Source: Desmonostoc muscorum LEGE 12446 (GTDB lineage Bacteria > Cyanobacteriota > Cyanobacteriia > Cyanobacteriales > Nostocaceae). From it: DNA of 64,000 nucleotides. Shown here in pieces: positions 54,286 to 63,079 of this stretch (the stretch's first letter is position 1; each line of letters starts with the position of its first letter). The position numbers were made by a program, and so were the translations under genes. The notes beneath the pieces are model-generated. The model searched no databases, had not been told where the DNA came from, and worked only from the letters and a program-made list of their open reading frames with translations. The stretch is from assembly GCF_015207005.2 (NCBI RefSeq), contig NZ_JADEXS020000001.1, positions 372,001 to 436,000 on the forward strand, read 5' to 3'.

Positions 54286-56493
54286 GTGATTAATGGACTT
54301 TTAGAAAAACTCCGTGTCCCGTTTGTCAAAGATCAGGATTCCCGTAAAACGTCCTTCAGCAATAATTGGCTGCAAATTATTTTGGTTAGCAGTGTGGGAG
54401 TTACCGCCTTGATTTGGGGGGTTCGTGAACTAAAATGGTTGCAGCCTTGGGAATTAAGAGTTTATGACCAAATGTTGCGATCGCGTCCTCCCCAACCAAG
54501 CGATCGCCGAATTTTGCTGGTAAAAATCACTGATGAGGATCTCCGACGAGAAAAATGGAATCTGTCAGATACTAAAATCAATCAACTTTTACAAAAAATC
54601 GAATCTTATCAACCGCGTATCGTTGGTTTATATCTTTTTCGACCAGAAGATAAAAATTTAGCAGCAAACAAACAAAATCAAGACAATATTATTAGTACTT
54701 GTTTATTTAGCAGCATTGGTAGATCGGAGATTCCACCACCGCCGAATTTTGACATAGATAATGTTGGCTTTAGCGATGTAGTTGCTGATAATGAAAACGA
54801 CCAAATTCTTCGCCGCGGCTTGCTATTTGCTCATTCTACAGATGAAAAATGTACAACATCATTTGCCTTTGGGGCGTTAATTGCCATTAATTATTTAGAA
54901 AAACAAGGCATTGAATACAAATTCACAAATAAAGGAGATTTCCAGTTAGGTAAAACCATCTTCTGGCGTCTCAAACCTAATTCGGGTAGTTACCAACATT
55001 TGGATGCAAATGGCTATCAAATACTATTAAATTACCGTCACCCCAATTATCTGGCGGATCAGGTGACTCTGACGGAAGTTCTTAGCGATCGCGTTAATCC
55101 CAGTTTATTTAAAGACCGTCTGGTAATTATTGGCACTACCTCAGCTAGTTTAGCTCCAGGTAGCTTTTATACACCTTACAGCAGTTTACCAGATCAACCA
55201 GCCAGAATGCCTGCTCTATTTATTCACGCACAGATAGCAAGCCAACTGATTGGTACAGTATTAGATGGACGCCCTTTAATTTGGTATTGGCCTGACTGGG
55301 TAGAACTAATTTGGGTGTGGGGTTGGGCAGTTTTAGGTAGTACTTTAGCATGGTGGTGGCGAAATCCGTTACTTTTGCTAATGATGGGAGGGGTAACCCT
55401 AGTTGTGTTGGTGGGAATCTGCGTGATTTTGTTTCTGCAAGCCGGATGGGTGCCGTTAATTCCCTCAGGGTTGGCTTTAATAATTAGTATTATCAGCGTC
55501 ATGGCTTATACTAATTACCAAAATCAGCGGCAGACCCAGGTGATTATTCTGCAAGTTGAAAAACAACAAGAAGCGATCGCTCAATTAAATATACTCTTAG
55601 AAGATAAAACAGCAATTCCAGATTCGCAGCTTGATTTTACTCCCACAATCGATTCATCACAAACAAAATCTGGTGATTTGCTTTTGGGTGGACGTTATAG
55701 AATCTCCAAAGTTCTGGGTGCTGGTGGATTTGGCCGCACTTATTTAGCACAAGATACTCAACGTCCGGGGAATCCGACTTGTGTCGTGAAACAATTAATG
55801 CCAGCCCGTCAAGATAGCAGATTTTTGCAAGTTGCTCGCAGATTATTTAACAGTGAAGCGGAAATTTTAGAAACCTTAGGTAAACATCATCAAATACCAG
55901 AACTACTTGCTTATTTTGAAGATAACCAAGAATTTTATTTAATTCAACAATATATAGAGGGACATACCCTGAGTGAAGAATTACCACCAATACAGAACTT
56001 AAAAAACGAGTCATTTGTGATTGGGATGTTCAAAGAAATTTTAGAAATTCTCGTATTTGTTCATCAACATCGAGTGATTCATCGTGATATCAAACCGACT
56101 AATATTATTCGACGCGCTGAAGATAATCAATTAGTATTGATTGACTTTGGGGCTGTAAAACTAATGCAACCGCCGAGTAGCGAACAAACAGAATTAGCAA
56201 CAGTGGCGATCGGAACGCGGGGCTATGCACCACCAGAACAATTTGCCGGTCATCCCCGCTTGTGCAGTGATATTTATGCTTTAGGAATGATTGGTATTCA
56301 AGCCATAACTGGAATACCACCACAGGAACTTCATCCCAATCCAGAAACGGGTAATGTAATGTGGCGACAAACAGCACAAGTCAGCGAAGAATTAGCGGTG
56401 ATTTTAGATAAAATGGTTTGCTATCATTTTAGCGATCGCTATCAATCAGCCACCGCAGTTTTGCAAGATTTAAAACGTATTTCAATCAATTGA
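54286..56493 (+). CDS. CHASE2-domain serine/threonine protein kinase
   Basis: 735 aa. A first membrane helix (about 26-47) is followed by an extracytoplasmic CHASE2 sensor (about 50-330), with RRILLVKITDEDLRREKW, FKDRLVIIGTTSASLAPGSFYTPYS and MPALFIHAQIASQLI as family words. Three membrane helices come next (about 331-408), then a short coiled coil, then a Pkn-type kinase (about 468-735). The kinase has the Gly loop LGAGGFGRTY, VVKQL lysine, HRDIKPTN catalytic loop and DFG in IDFGAVK. It senses an unknown external signal and phosphorylates cytosolic targets. The start is a GTG. An obvious cyanobacterial signature protein, complete. Confidence 0.93.
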   Translation: MINGLLEKLRVPFVKDQDSRKTSFSNNWLQIILVSSVGVTALIWGVRELKWLQPWELRVYDQMLRSRPPQPSDRRILLVKITDEDLRREKWNLSDTKINQLLQKIESYQPRIVGLYLFRPEDKNLAANKQNQDNIISTCLFSSIGRSEIPPPPNFDIDNVGFSDVVADNENDQILRRGLLFAHSTDEKCTTSFAFGALIAINYLEKQGIEYKFTNKGDFQLGKTIFWRLKPNSGSYQHLDANGYQILLNYRHPNYLADQVTLTEVLSDRVNPSLFKDRLVIIGTTSASLAPGSFYTPYSSLPDQPARMPALFIHAQIASQLIGTVLDGRPLIWYWPDWVELIWVWGWAVLGSTLAWWWRNPLLLLMMGGVTLVVLVGICVILFLQAGWVPLIPSGLALIISIISVMAYTNYQNQRQTQVIILQVEKQQEAIAQLNILLEDKTAIPDSQLDFTPTIDSSQTKSGDLLLGGRYRISKVLGAGGFGRTYLAQDTQRPGNPTCVVKQLMPARQDSRFLQVARRLFNSEAEILETLGKHHQIPELLAYFEDNQEFYLIQQYIEGHTLSEELPPIQNLKNESFVIGMFKEILEILVFVHQHRVIHRDIKPTNIIRRAEDNQLVLIDFGAVKLMQPPSSEQTELATVAIGTRGYAPPEQFAGHPRLCSDIYALGMIGIQAITGIPPQELHPNPETGNVMWRQTAQVSEELAVILDKMVCYHFSDRYQSATAVLQDLKRISIN

Positions 56494-56817
56494 AATGAAG
56501 TAGAGATAATCGTAGGGGCACAGCAATGCTCATTGGTGTCAACTTAACGTAAAACCCTTGTAAAGACGTGATATTCAGTTCTCTGACTTACCATCACTCA
56601 ACGCTTTACCCCACCCTAACCCTCCCCTTGTAAAGGGGAGGGAACTAGATTTCTTTTTCCCCCCTTTCCAAGGGGGGATTAAGGGGGGTAAAACGTATGT
56701 GGGACAAGCGTTTGAGCTTAAGTTGACACCAATGAGCAATGCTGTGCCCCTACTACAGATGTGGTTTTTTAAATCATTCATATTTGGTCTTTCCTGTCAA
56801 TGCGTAAGTCCTAACAC
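56494..56817. other. Gap filled by a 242-bp inverted-repeat element
   Basis: Nearly the whole gap is the element at 56512-56753 with 35-bp terminal inverted repeats. No gene was seen; a 68-codon antisense ORF is inside the repeat. Confidence 0.6.
56512..56753. repeat. MITE-like element with 35-bp terminal inverted repeats
   Basis: The left end 56512-56546 starts GTAGGGGCACAGCAATGCTC. The right end 56719-56753 is its reverse complement with one mismatch. The interior contains ccccttgtaaaggggag and ccccctttccaaggggggattaaggggg stems. Length 242 bp, no coding capacity. Confidence 0.85.
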
Positions 56818-57231
56818 TTAACCTTTTATTTTTCTGTTTTTTCTATTCTCAAACCATAAGATTGCTATGCTACCTATTGCATAAGCAATTATATCCTTCC
56901 AATCAAATGTACTCCCCAAAGCAACAGCCAGAATTTTATATTTTTGCAATCCCAATTTATTTACAAAATTAAAGTATTGGAGAATTTCGATAGTACAAGA
57001 AAATCCAAAAACTGATAAAGCAACAATGGATGAATGTATATTCCAAAAAGCTCTGACAAAACAATAAATTAGTATAACTACTAAAACATCACCGATAAAA
57101 GGACGGATGAAATTGTCATTTACAAAAACAGCAATACATACCTCTACTGAAAATAAAAAAAGCGTGAGATAAAAATATTTTTTGTTGAAGGTAAACATAG
57201 TAAGAGATAGCAAACAATAAACAATAAACAT
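56818..57231 (-). CDS. DUF2809 family membrane protein
   Basis: 137 aa, or 126 aa if the internal ATG at 57198 (MFTFNKKYFYLTLFLFSVEV) is used. Four hydrophobic segments are seen, with the characteristic FIRPFIGDVLVVILIYCFVRAF and FGFSCTIEILQYFNFVNKLGL ... LGSTFDWKDIIAYAIGSIAILWFE. This is the DUF2809 family, function unknown (VanZ-like neighbourhood members exist). It is AT-rich relative to its neighbours. No clear ribosome site decides between the two starts. Confidence 0.82.
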   Translation of the reverse strand: MFIVYCLLSLTMFTFNKKYFYLTLFLFSVEVCIAVFVNDNFIRPFIGDVLVVILIYCFVRAFWNIHSSIVALSVFGFSCTIEILQYFNFVNKLGLQKYKILAVALGSTFDWKDIIAYAIGSIAILWFENRKNRKIKG

Positions 57232-57327
57232 CTATTTGACTATGGCACATGATACACTAAAATTTAGAATTCAGGAGTCAAAATGCAGAATGGCAAATGT
57301 CAAAAAATTTTTCAACTTATCTAAACC

Positions 57328-57726
57328 ATGACGCAGTTGTTAGCATTACTGATTTCTTGGGGAATTGAAGTACCAGTAGTGTTAATTACGTTAGTCAGCA
57401 CACAACAAGTGTGTTCTTGTTGGGATATCTGCAATGCGTTTATTTTAGCCTCTACTGCAACCCTCTTTACCCATCCCCTAGCTTGGGAAAGTAACCAAAT
57501 ACTGATTCCTTACATTGAATTTCCTCTAAGAGTAGCACTGATAGAAAGTTTCGTTGTCATTGTTGAAGGTATTTTGTATGCGCTAATTTTAAAATTAGGT
57601 TGGCAAAAAGGTTTATTTTTATCGATTATTGCCAATGCAACTTCCTTTATAGGAGGTTTAGTAATTGATGAATTGTTGAGATTGCAAAGATTAACTATTC
57701 ACCTTGCTTTCTTCTGGTATTGCTAA
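57328..57726 (+). CDS. Hypothetical membrane protein
   Basis: 132 aa with four hydrophobic stretches: LLALLISWGIEVPVVLITLV, ICNAFILASTATLFTHPLAW, VALIESFVVIVEGILYALIL and GLFLSIIANATSFIGGLVIDELL. The charged motif ESFVVIVEGILY and the ANA-x-SF segment resemble small cyanobacterial membrane proteins annotated only as hypothetical. I do not recognise a function. It faces the DUF2809 gene divergently. A family A MITE with a nested family B copy follows it. Confidence 0.65.
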   Translation: MTQLLALLISWGIEVPVVLITLVSTQQVCSCWDICNAFILASTATLFTHPLAWESNQILIPYIEFPLRVALIESFVVIVEGILYALILKLGWQKGLFLSIIANATSFIGGLVIDELLRLQRLTIHLAFFWYC

Positions 57727-57743
57727 AGCTTACAGATAATATT

Positions 57744-57980
57744 CAATACGATTCAGTTAAGGTTTTGTGATTAAAATTCTAAATTCCAAAGACGCGATAA
57801 ATCGCCGTCTCTACGAAGGATTGATTATAGCGTTTCCCATTCAGATGCGGTACAACACGATATAGCGAGGCGTAGGGTCACGGCAGTGCCGTGCCCCTAC
57901 AGGTGTACCTTATTAGGTCAGGAAACGCTATATTGTAGAAATGGCGATTTATTGCGTCTAGTGCCTTAACTAAAGTAGTA
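57744..57980. repeat. MITE-like element, family A, interrupted by a family B element
   Basis: The left end CAATACGATTCAGTTAAGG is followed by the family A interior (taaaattctaaattccaaag, gacgcgataaatcgccgtct). After the inserted 57826-57932 segment the family A right arm resumes as tggcgatttattgcgtctag, with a decayed end (gccttaactaaag). This is a nested insertion. Confidence 0.8.
57826..57932. repeat. MITE-like element, family B, intact 107-bp copy
   Basis: The ends TATAGCGTTTCC and GGAAACGCTATA are a 12-bp perfect terminal inverted repeat. The interior has attcagatgcggtacaacac, a cgtagg...cacggcagtgccgtg palindrome and aggtgtacct. It sits inside a family A element and is the reference copy for the decayed ones at 23767 and 53972. 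Confidence 0.85.
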
Positions 57981-58008
57981 GCAGCAATGATTGACATTTT
58001 TATATTAA

Positions 58009-58662
58009 TTAGTTATTGATTTTGAAGAAATTTAATTTTTTATAAACCAGCACAATCCCTGTAATAAACACTACAATAAATATCATAAGCAAAAAATTAA
58101 AAGGTAATGGTCGTTGATTGTCTATTTGATAAGCTTTTCTTTCTGAGGTTCCCCATTGAGAAGTGTAAACTACTTCCTTATATTTTAAATCGAGAGACTT
58201 TTCTTTGATAGTTACAATTTCTAAAATATCAGTGACTTGCTTCACTCCATATATTGCTGACATGGTTCTGGGAGAATTAATATTAATTCCCGCTGGAATT
58301 AAAAGAGGTTTTTTAGCATTAAAGTCTTTCAGCGCTTCATCTTCATCAGTAGTAATAATCTCTTGAGACTTAACTTGAGATTTTTGAATTGCATAGACAT
58401 CGCTATATTCCCGATATCCATTTAATCCCAAGCATTTACCTTGTTTGAGAATTCTGTTATATGTTGGCAGATTGGGGTTTTGTGACTGTATATGTGCAAT
58501 TATGAAATAGTTGGAATATTTGTTAATATTTGCTATTTGAAAACAGTAAGCAATTGGAGATTCTCCGGGAGTTAAAACATCTGCCCAAGCAGCAGGTAAT
58601 TGAACGTAGGTTATTAAAGTAAGTAAAACTAATATTTTGAGGATGTTTTTTATATTTTTCAT
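58009..58662 (-). CDS. Hypothetical secreted or membrane-anchored protein
   Basis: 217 aa. An N-terminal signal sequence (KILVLLTLITYVQLPAAWA, cleavage near AWA-DV) and a C-terminal transmembrane helix (PLPFNFLLMIFIVVFITGIVLVYKKL) enclose a soluble domain of about 150 residues. That domain contains FQIANINKYSNYFIIAHIQSQNP and LKQGKCLGLNGYREYSDVYAI. The topology suggests a periplasmic domain held by the C-terminal anchor. I do not recognise the family; similar short cyanobacterial proteins are annotated as hypothetical. No operon partner. Confidence 0.65.
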   Translation of the reverse strand: MKNIKNILKILVLLTLITYVQLPAAWADVLTPGESPIAYCFQIANINKYSNYFIIAHIQSQNPNLPTYNRILKQGKCLGLNGYREYSDVYAIQKSQVKSQEIITTDEDEALKDFNAKKPLLIPAGININSPRTMSAIYGVKQVTDILEIVTIKEKSLDLKYKEVVYTSQWGTSERKAYQIDNQRPLPFNFLLMIFIVVFITGIVLVYKKLNFFKINN

Positions 58663-58978
58663 GAGGCTAAAACAGAAATCAATTCACAGTTAATACTTAT
58701 AACCTATACGAGTATAAATAATTGATAATTTTCTTAAGGGACTTCTAAATAAAAAAATATCCAATTTGTCTTGCGGGGTGGACATCTTGTCCGCCTGTAG
58801 CTAAGGGCGTGCGAGACGCCCACCCCACAAGTAGTAGTCATTTATTTCTTGGTAATCGCTAACTCCTTTTAAAATTAATCTTCGACAGTTGTCTTGAAAA
58901 TCTTCTACATCTGAAGTAGAAACACGCTACATCCTATTGTTAATCTACTTATAGGCTATTCATTCAGGAAACAAAGCG
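58663..58978. other. Divergent gap before the HyuA-like gene
   Basis: 316 bases between divergent genes. It contains the palindromic element at 58770-58831 and AT-rich flanks. Promoters cannot be placed. Confidence 0.4.
58770..58831. repeat. Short palindromic repeat
   Basis: The ends CTTGCGGGGTGG and CCACCCCACAAG form an inverted repeat with one mismatch around a 38-base centre that has its own stem (acatcttgtccgcc / gggcgtgcgagacgccc). Sequences like this are dispersed in cyanobacterial genomes. Confidence 0.65.
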
Positions 58979-61204
58979 ATGTTGAAAGTTTTTGCAGACA
59001 GGGGTGGTACATTCACAGATATTGTTGCTGTTACTGATAATCAAGGAATTATAGACGGACTCTCACAACATCCTGAACGTTTTTTAATTGTTACTCTACC
59101 TAATTGCCAATGGATTATAGTTTATAAATTACTTTCAGAAAATCCCGAAAAATATCAAGATGCAGCTATTCAAGGTATTCGGGATATTATGGGGCTTTCT
59201 AGCAAGGAACCTATTCCTAGTGAAGCAATAGAAGTGATAAAAATGGGGACAACAGTAGCGACAAATGCACTGTTGGAAAGAAAAGGTGACAGGGTTGTGC
59301 TTCTGATTACCAAAGGCTTTAAAGATGCGCTACGAATTGGTTACCAAAATCGTCCTAATATCTTCGCTCGTCATATCGTTTTACCAACCATGCTTTATGA
59401 GCAGGTCATTGAGGTAAATGAACGGTATGATGCTAAAGGAAATGAATTAATTGCAGTAAATATCGAACAAGTAAAACGCGATTTAAAAGCAGTTTATCAT
59501 ACAGGAATTCGTAGTTGTGCTATTGTTTTTATGCATAGCGATCGCTATCCAGAACACGAACAAAAAGTAGCTACAATTGCCCAAGAAATCGGCTTTACCC
59601 AAATATCCGTATCTCATCAAGTTAGTCCCTTAATGAAATTAGTCAGTCGAGGAGATACAACAGTAGTCGATGCTTATTTAACTCCTATTTTACGTCGCTA
59701 TGTCAACCAAGTAGCAAGTGAATTGAGAATGGGGAATAGGGAATGGGGAATGGGGAATAGGGAATGGGGAATAGAGAATAGGGAATTGCTTATCTCGCCA
59801 TCTCCCTCATCTCCCTCATCTCCCTCATCTCCCCATTCCCCACTCACCACTCCCCACTCCCCCATAAAATTAATGTTTATGAAATCTGATGGCGGTTTAG
59901 TAGCAGCCGAACAATTTCAAGGAAAAGATAGTATTTTAAGTGGCCCGGCTGGGGGCATTGTTGGCGCAGTTCAAACTAGTAAAAGAGCAGGTTTCGAGTT
60001 AGTTATTACCTTTGATATGGGAGGAACAAGTACAGATGTTGCCCATTTTAAAGGAGAATATGAACGACAATTAGAATCAGAAATTGCTGGGGCGCGGATG
60101 CGAGTTCCTGTATTAGCAATTAATACCATTGCGGCTGGTGGTGGTTCAATTTTGTTTTTTGATGGTTCTAGTTATCGTGTGGGACCGGAATCTGCTGGTT
60201 CAATTCCTGGCCCTGCTTGTTATCGTCGTGGGGGGCGATTAGCGGTTACTGATGCCAATGTGATGTTAGGCAAAATTCACCCGCAATATTTTCCTTCAGT
60301 CTTTGGAATTGATGGCAATTTACCTTTAGATAAAGATGTTGTTGTTCAGAAATTTATACAATTAGCCGAAGAGATTGTAACTGCTACAGGAAATCATTGT
60401 ACACCAGAACAAGTAGCGGCTGGATTTATGGCGATCGCAGTTGAAAATATGGCAAATGCAATTAAAAAAATCAGCCTCCAACGCGGTTATGATGTCACAC
60501 AATATGTACTGTGTTGTTTTGGCGGTGCTGGCGGGCAAGTTGCTTGTTTAATTGCCGATACTTTGGGGATGAAAAAGATATTTCTACATCCTTATGCTGG
60601 AGTTCTCTCTGCTTATGGAATGGGATTAGCTGATGTGCGGGCGATTAGAGAAGGAGGAGTTGAACAACCTTTAACTCAAGCCTTAATTCCTCAATTACAG
60701 AACTTAATGGAATATTTAGAAACCCAAGCTATAAATGAAATAAATGAAGTACATAGTCAAGTAGAGGTAGTAAGAAAAGCTAACTTAAAATATGAAGGCA
60801 CTAATTCTATCTTGACAGTAAATTTCGCCGATGAAGTTGCAGTAATGCGACAGGAATTTGAAACTGAGCATAAATCTCGCTATGGTTTCATGCAACTAGA
60901 GAAAACCTTAATTGTCGAATCTGTTTCAGTAGAAGTAATTCAGAAGATGGATACACCAGAAGAACCGTTAATTACTCGTACACGTTCCATAGATGAAACC
61001 CCCAAATCGGTTGAAACAATCAGAATGTTTACTGCTGATAAGTGGCATGATACACCTGTTTATCGACGCGAAGATTTACAACCAGAAGATAGGATTACTG
61101 GAACTGCAATTATTGTCGAAAAAATTAGCACAATTGTAGTTGAACCTAACTGGGAAGCAAGATTAACTGAACGTAATCATTTAATTTTCCAACGTCTTAC
61201 ATAG
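58979..61204 (+). CDS. hyuA: Hydantoinase A/5-oxoprolinase N-terminal-half protein (HyuA-like)
   Basis: 741 aa. It starts with the ATPase-fold motif VFADRGGTFTDIVAV and continues KLLSENPEKYQDAAIQGIRDIMGL, KMGTTVATNALLERKGDRVVLLITKGFKDALRIGYQNRPNIFARHI, then FDMGGTSTDVAHF and VLAINTIAAGGGSILFFDG, as in the N-terminal half of ATP-dependent 5-oxoprolinase. That enzyme opens 5-oxoproline to glutamate. Residues of about 250-296 are a foreign low-complexity stretch encoded by a STRR block, lying just before the conserved MKSDGG. The C-terminus WEARLTERNHLIFQRLT is where the fused eukaryotic-type enzymes pass to the B half. Confidence 0.9.
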   Translation: MLKVFADRGGTFTDIVAVTDNQGIIDGLSQHPERFLIVTLPNCQWIIVYKLLSENPEKYQDAAIQGIRDIMGLSSKEPIPSEAIEVIKMGTTVATNALLERKGDRVVLLITKGFKDALRIGYQNRPNIFARHIVLPTMLYEQVIEVNERYDAKGNELIAVNIEQVKRDLKAVYHTGIRSCAIVFMHSDRYPEHEQKVATIAQEIGFTQISVSHQVSPLMKLVSRGDTTVVDAYLTPILRRYVNQVASELRMGNREWGMGNREWGIENRELLISPSPSSPSSPSSPHSPLTTPHSPIKLMFMKSDGGLVAAEQFQGKDSILSGPAGGIVGAVQTSKRAGFELVITFDMGGTSTDVAHFKGEYERQLESEIAGARMRVPVLAINTIAAGGGSILFFDGSSYRVGPESAGSIPGPACYRRGGRLAVTDANVMLGKIHPQYFPSVFGIDGNLPLDKDVVVQKFIQLAEEIVTATGNHCTPEQVAAGFMAIAVENMANAIKKISLQRGYDVTQYVLCCFGGAGGQVACLIADTLGMKKIFLHPYAGVLSAYGMGLADVRAIREGGVEQPLTQALIPQLQNLMEYLETQAINEINEVHSQVEVVRKANLKYEGTNSILTVNFADEVAVMRQEFETEHKSRYGFMQLEKTLIVESVSVEVIQKMDTPEEPLITRTRSIDETPKSVETIRMFTADKWHDTPVYRREDLQPEDRITGTAIIVEKISTIVVEPNWEARLTERNHLIFQRLT
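59725..59868. repeat. In-frame STRR block inside the HyuA-like gene
   Basis: Units GGGAATG and GGGAATA (59730-59785) are followed by inverse CATCTCCCT units and CCCCACTC units to 59862. The block encodes MGNREWGMGNREWG and SPSSPSSPSSPHSP with no stop. It sits between ASELR and IKLMFMKSDGG of the HyuA fold. Confidence 0.92.
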
Positions 61205-61269
61205 AGATTTTTCATTTCATTTCATTAACCGAAAATACTAAGTCTCAGAAAATTATTAGGAGATTTTCA

Positions 61270-62055
61270 ATGTTAAATTTTTCTTCTCTTCCTTCGGAAA
61301 TCCGCCAGCTTTGTCGAGATGGTAAATTAGATACACCTACCCCTGGACTTGCACTAGGATTTGTTCAAGCCAACTTAGTAGTATTACCATATTCTTTAGC
61401 ATTTGAATTTTTACTGTTTTGTCAACGAAATCCCAAATCTTGTCCAATACTTGATGTTACAGAAATTGGAGATCCTGAACCTAAAATAATCGCTCCTGGT
61501 GCTGATATTAGAACAGACCTACCCCGCTATAGAATTTTTAGACACGGTGAATTAATTGAAGAAACAACCGACATCAGACCATTTTGGAGAAGCGATTTGG
61601 TAGCCTTTTTAATTGGTTGTTCCTTTTCATTTGAAAATGCCATGCTGAATTCTGGACTACCAGTAAGACATGTAGAAGAACAAAAAAACGTCCCAATGTA
61701 CAAGACAAATATTGAATGTATCCCGACTCGAATCTTTTCCAGTCCCTTAGTAGTTTCCATGCGTCCACTTCCAGCTAATAACATTGTTCGGGCTGTAGAA
61801 GTAACCAGTCGATATTACAAAGCACATGGTTCTCCTGTACATATTGGAAATCCAGAAGAGATAGGAATTAGAGATTTACAAAAACCTGATTATGGTGATG
61901 CTGTTACAGTTCGTGATGGTGAGGTTCCTGTTTTTTGGGCTTGTGGAGTCACTACTCAAACTGCAATTTTTCAAGCAAAGCCTGAGCTAGCAATTACTCA
62001 TTCTCCTGGACATATGTTTATCAGTGATTTAAAGGATGAGTATCTTACTTTATAA
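61270..62055 (+). CDS. DUF1445 protein, putative hydro-lyase / D-glutamate cyclase-like
   Basis: 261 aa, the usual bacterial length. Family words are SLPSEIRQLCRDGKLDTPTPGLALGFVQANLVVLP, CQRNPKSCPILDVTEIGDPEP, DLPRYRIFRHGELIEETTDI, LVAFLIGCSFSFENAML, NIECIPTRIFSSPLVVSMRPL, GSPVHIGNPEEIGI and FWACGVTTQTAIFQAKPELAITHSPGHMFISD. Vertebrate DGLUCY, a DUF1445 protein, makes 5-oxo-D-proline from D-glutamate. Here the gene follows the HyuA-like gene by 65 bases, with TTAGGAGATTTTCA before the ATG. A D-glutamate to 5-oxoproline to glutamate route is therefore plausible (inference). Confidence 0.9.
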   Translation: MLNFSSLPSEIRQLCRDGKLDTPTPGLALGFVQANLVVLPYSLAFEFLLFCQRNPKSCPILDVTEIGDPEPKIIAPGADIRTDLPRYRIFRHGELIEETTDIRPFWRSDLVAFLIGCSFSFENAMLNSGLPVRHVEEQKNVPMYKTNIECIPTRIFSSPLVVSMRPLPANNIVRAVEVTSRYYKAHGSPVHIGNPEEIGIRDLQKPDYGDAVTVRDGEVPVFWACGVTTQTAIFQAKPELAITHSPGHMFISDLKDEYLTL

Positions 62056-62104
62056 GTATTAATGACAGTTACCTGTAGGAAACACAAGCATAATTGACAA
62101 GAAA

Positions 62105-62872
62105 TCAAAAATGGGCAAGGTATCCACCGTCAACCGCCAAAATCTGACCAGTGACATAAGATGCGGCTGGAGAAGCAAAAAAAACGACAGCACCAGCGAT
62201 TTCTTGTGGATATCCCCAACGACCAAGGGAAGTTCGTTTTTCCAACCAAGCGGCGATTTCTTTATCGGCAACCACGTCTGCATTGCTCTCTGTTGCGAAA
62301 AAACCTGGAGCAACGGCATTGACGGTTATTCCAAACATTCCCAGTTCGGCGGCAAGAGCGCGAGTTAGTGCTTCGAGTCCACCCTTGGCAGCAGTATACA
62401 CTGCATCACCTGCACTTGCGATCGGACCAGCGATCGACGTTATGTTAATGATTTTCCCATCGCCATTCTCAATCATCAGCCGTGCTGCTTCCTGGCACAG
62501 ATTGAAGGAAGCAACAAGATTCGCATCGATAAGCCGACGCACCGCATCCATTTCAAATTCAAAAAAACCGCGACGATCGCGCATACCAACATTATTGATC
62601 AAAATATCCAGATGCCCGTATGTTTCTCGAATTTCGCTAAACGCTTTTTTAACGGCTGCTTCGTCCCTAATATCTAATTGTAATGGCAAGGCTGATCCGC
62701 CAATTGCACTGACAGCTGCAACTGCGCGATTTAGGGTTTCATGATTCCGTCCATTGACAAGAACAAAAGCACCAGCACTCGCAAGTGCTTTGCTGATTTC
62801 TAGTCCTAATCCTCGCCCCCCTCCAGTAACTAGGGCAATTTTTCCATCTAATGAAAATTCAGGTAGTGTCAC
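62105..62872 (-). CDS. Short-chain dehydrogenase/reductase (SDR)
   Basis: 255 aa. The NAD(P) motif TGGGRGLG lies at 16-23, NNVG in ILINNVGMRD, and the catalytic residues S146, Y159 and K163 (YTAAK) are intact. The C-terminal ITVNAVAPGFFATES and VTGQILAVDGGY are classical. It resembles gluconate 5-dehydrogenase or FabG-like oxidoreductases; the substrate is unknown. It starts at a GTG with AAAGGAAACGCT before it. The gene lies on the opposite strand between the HyuA/DUF1445 unit and the HyuB-like gene, an unusual position. Confidence 0.9.
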   Translation of the reverse strand: MTLPEFSLDGKIALVTGGGRGLGLEISKALASAGAFVLVNGRNHETLNRAVAAVSAIGGSALPLQLDIRDEAAVKKAFSEIRETYGHLDILINNVGMRDRRGFFEFEMDAVRRLIDANLVASFNLCQEAARLMIENGDGKIINITSIAGPIASAGDAVYTAAKGGLEALTRALAAELGMFGITVNAVAPGFFATESNADVVADKEIAAWLEKRTSLGRWGYPQEIAGAVVFFASPAASYVTGQILAVDGGYLAHF

Positions 62873-63079
62873 AGCGTTTCCTTTGCGGGGTTATGATTTA
62901 ACAATTTATCACTCTTGACACAGGAGTTTGCTAAAAAAGGGTTATATTCTCGTTACTAAGTTTCGTCTAGTAAAGAGGGTTTAGAGGCAGAGCCTCCTGA
63001 TTTTTAAATATAACTTTTACAAACAGTCAACCCTTTTTCTTTCTAAGATTTATCAAATCTAAACAAATAGGAATCAAAA

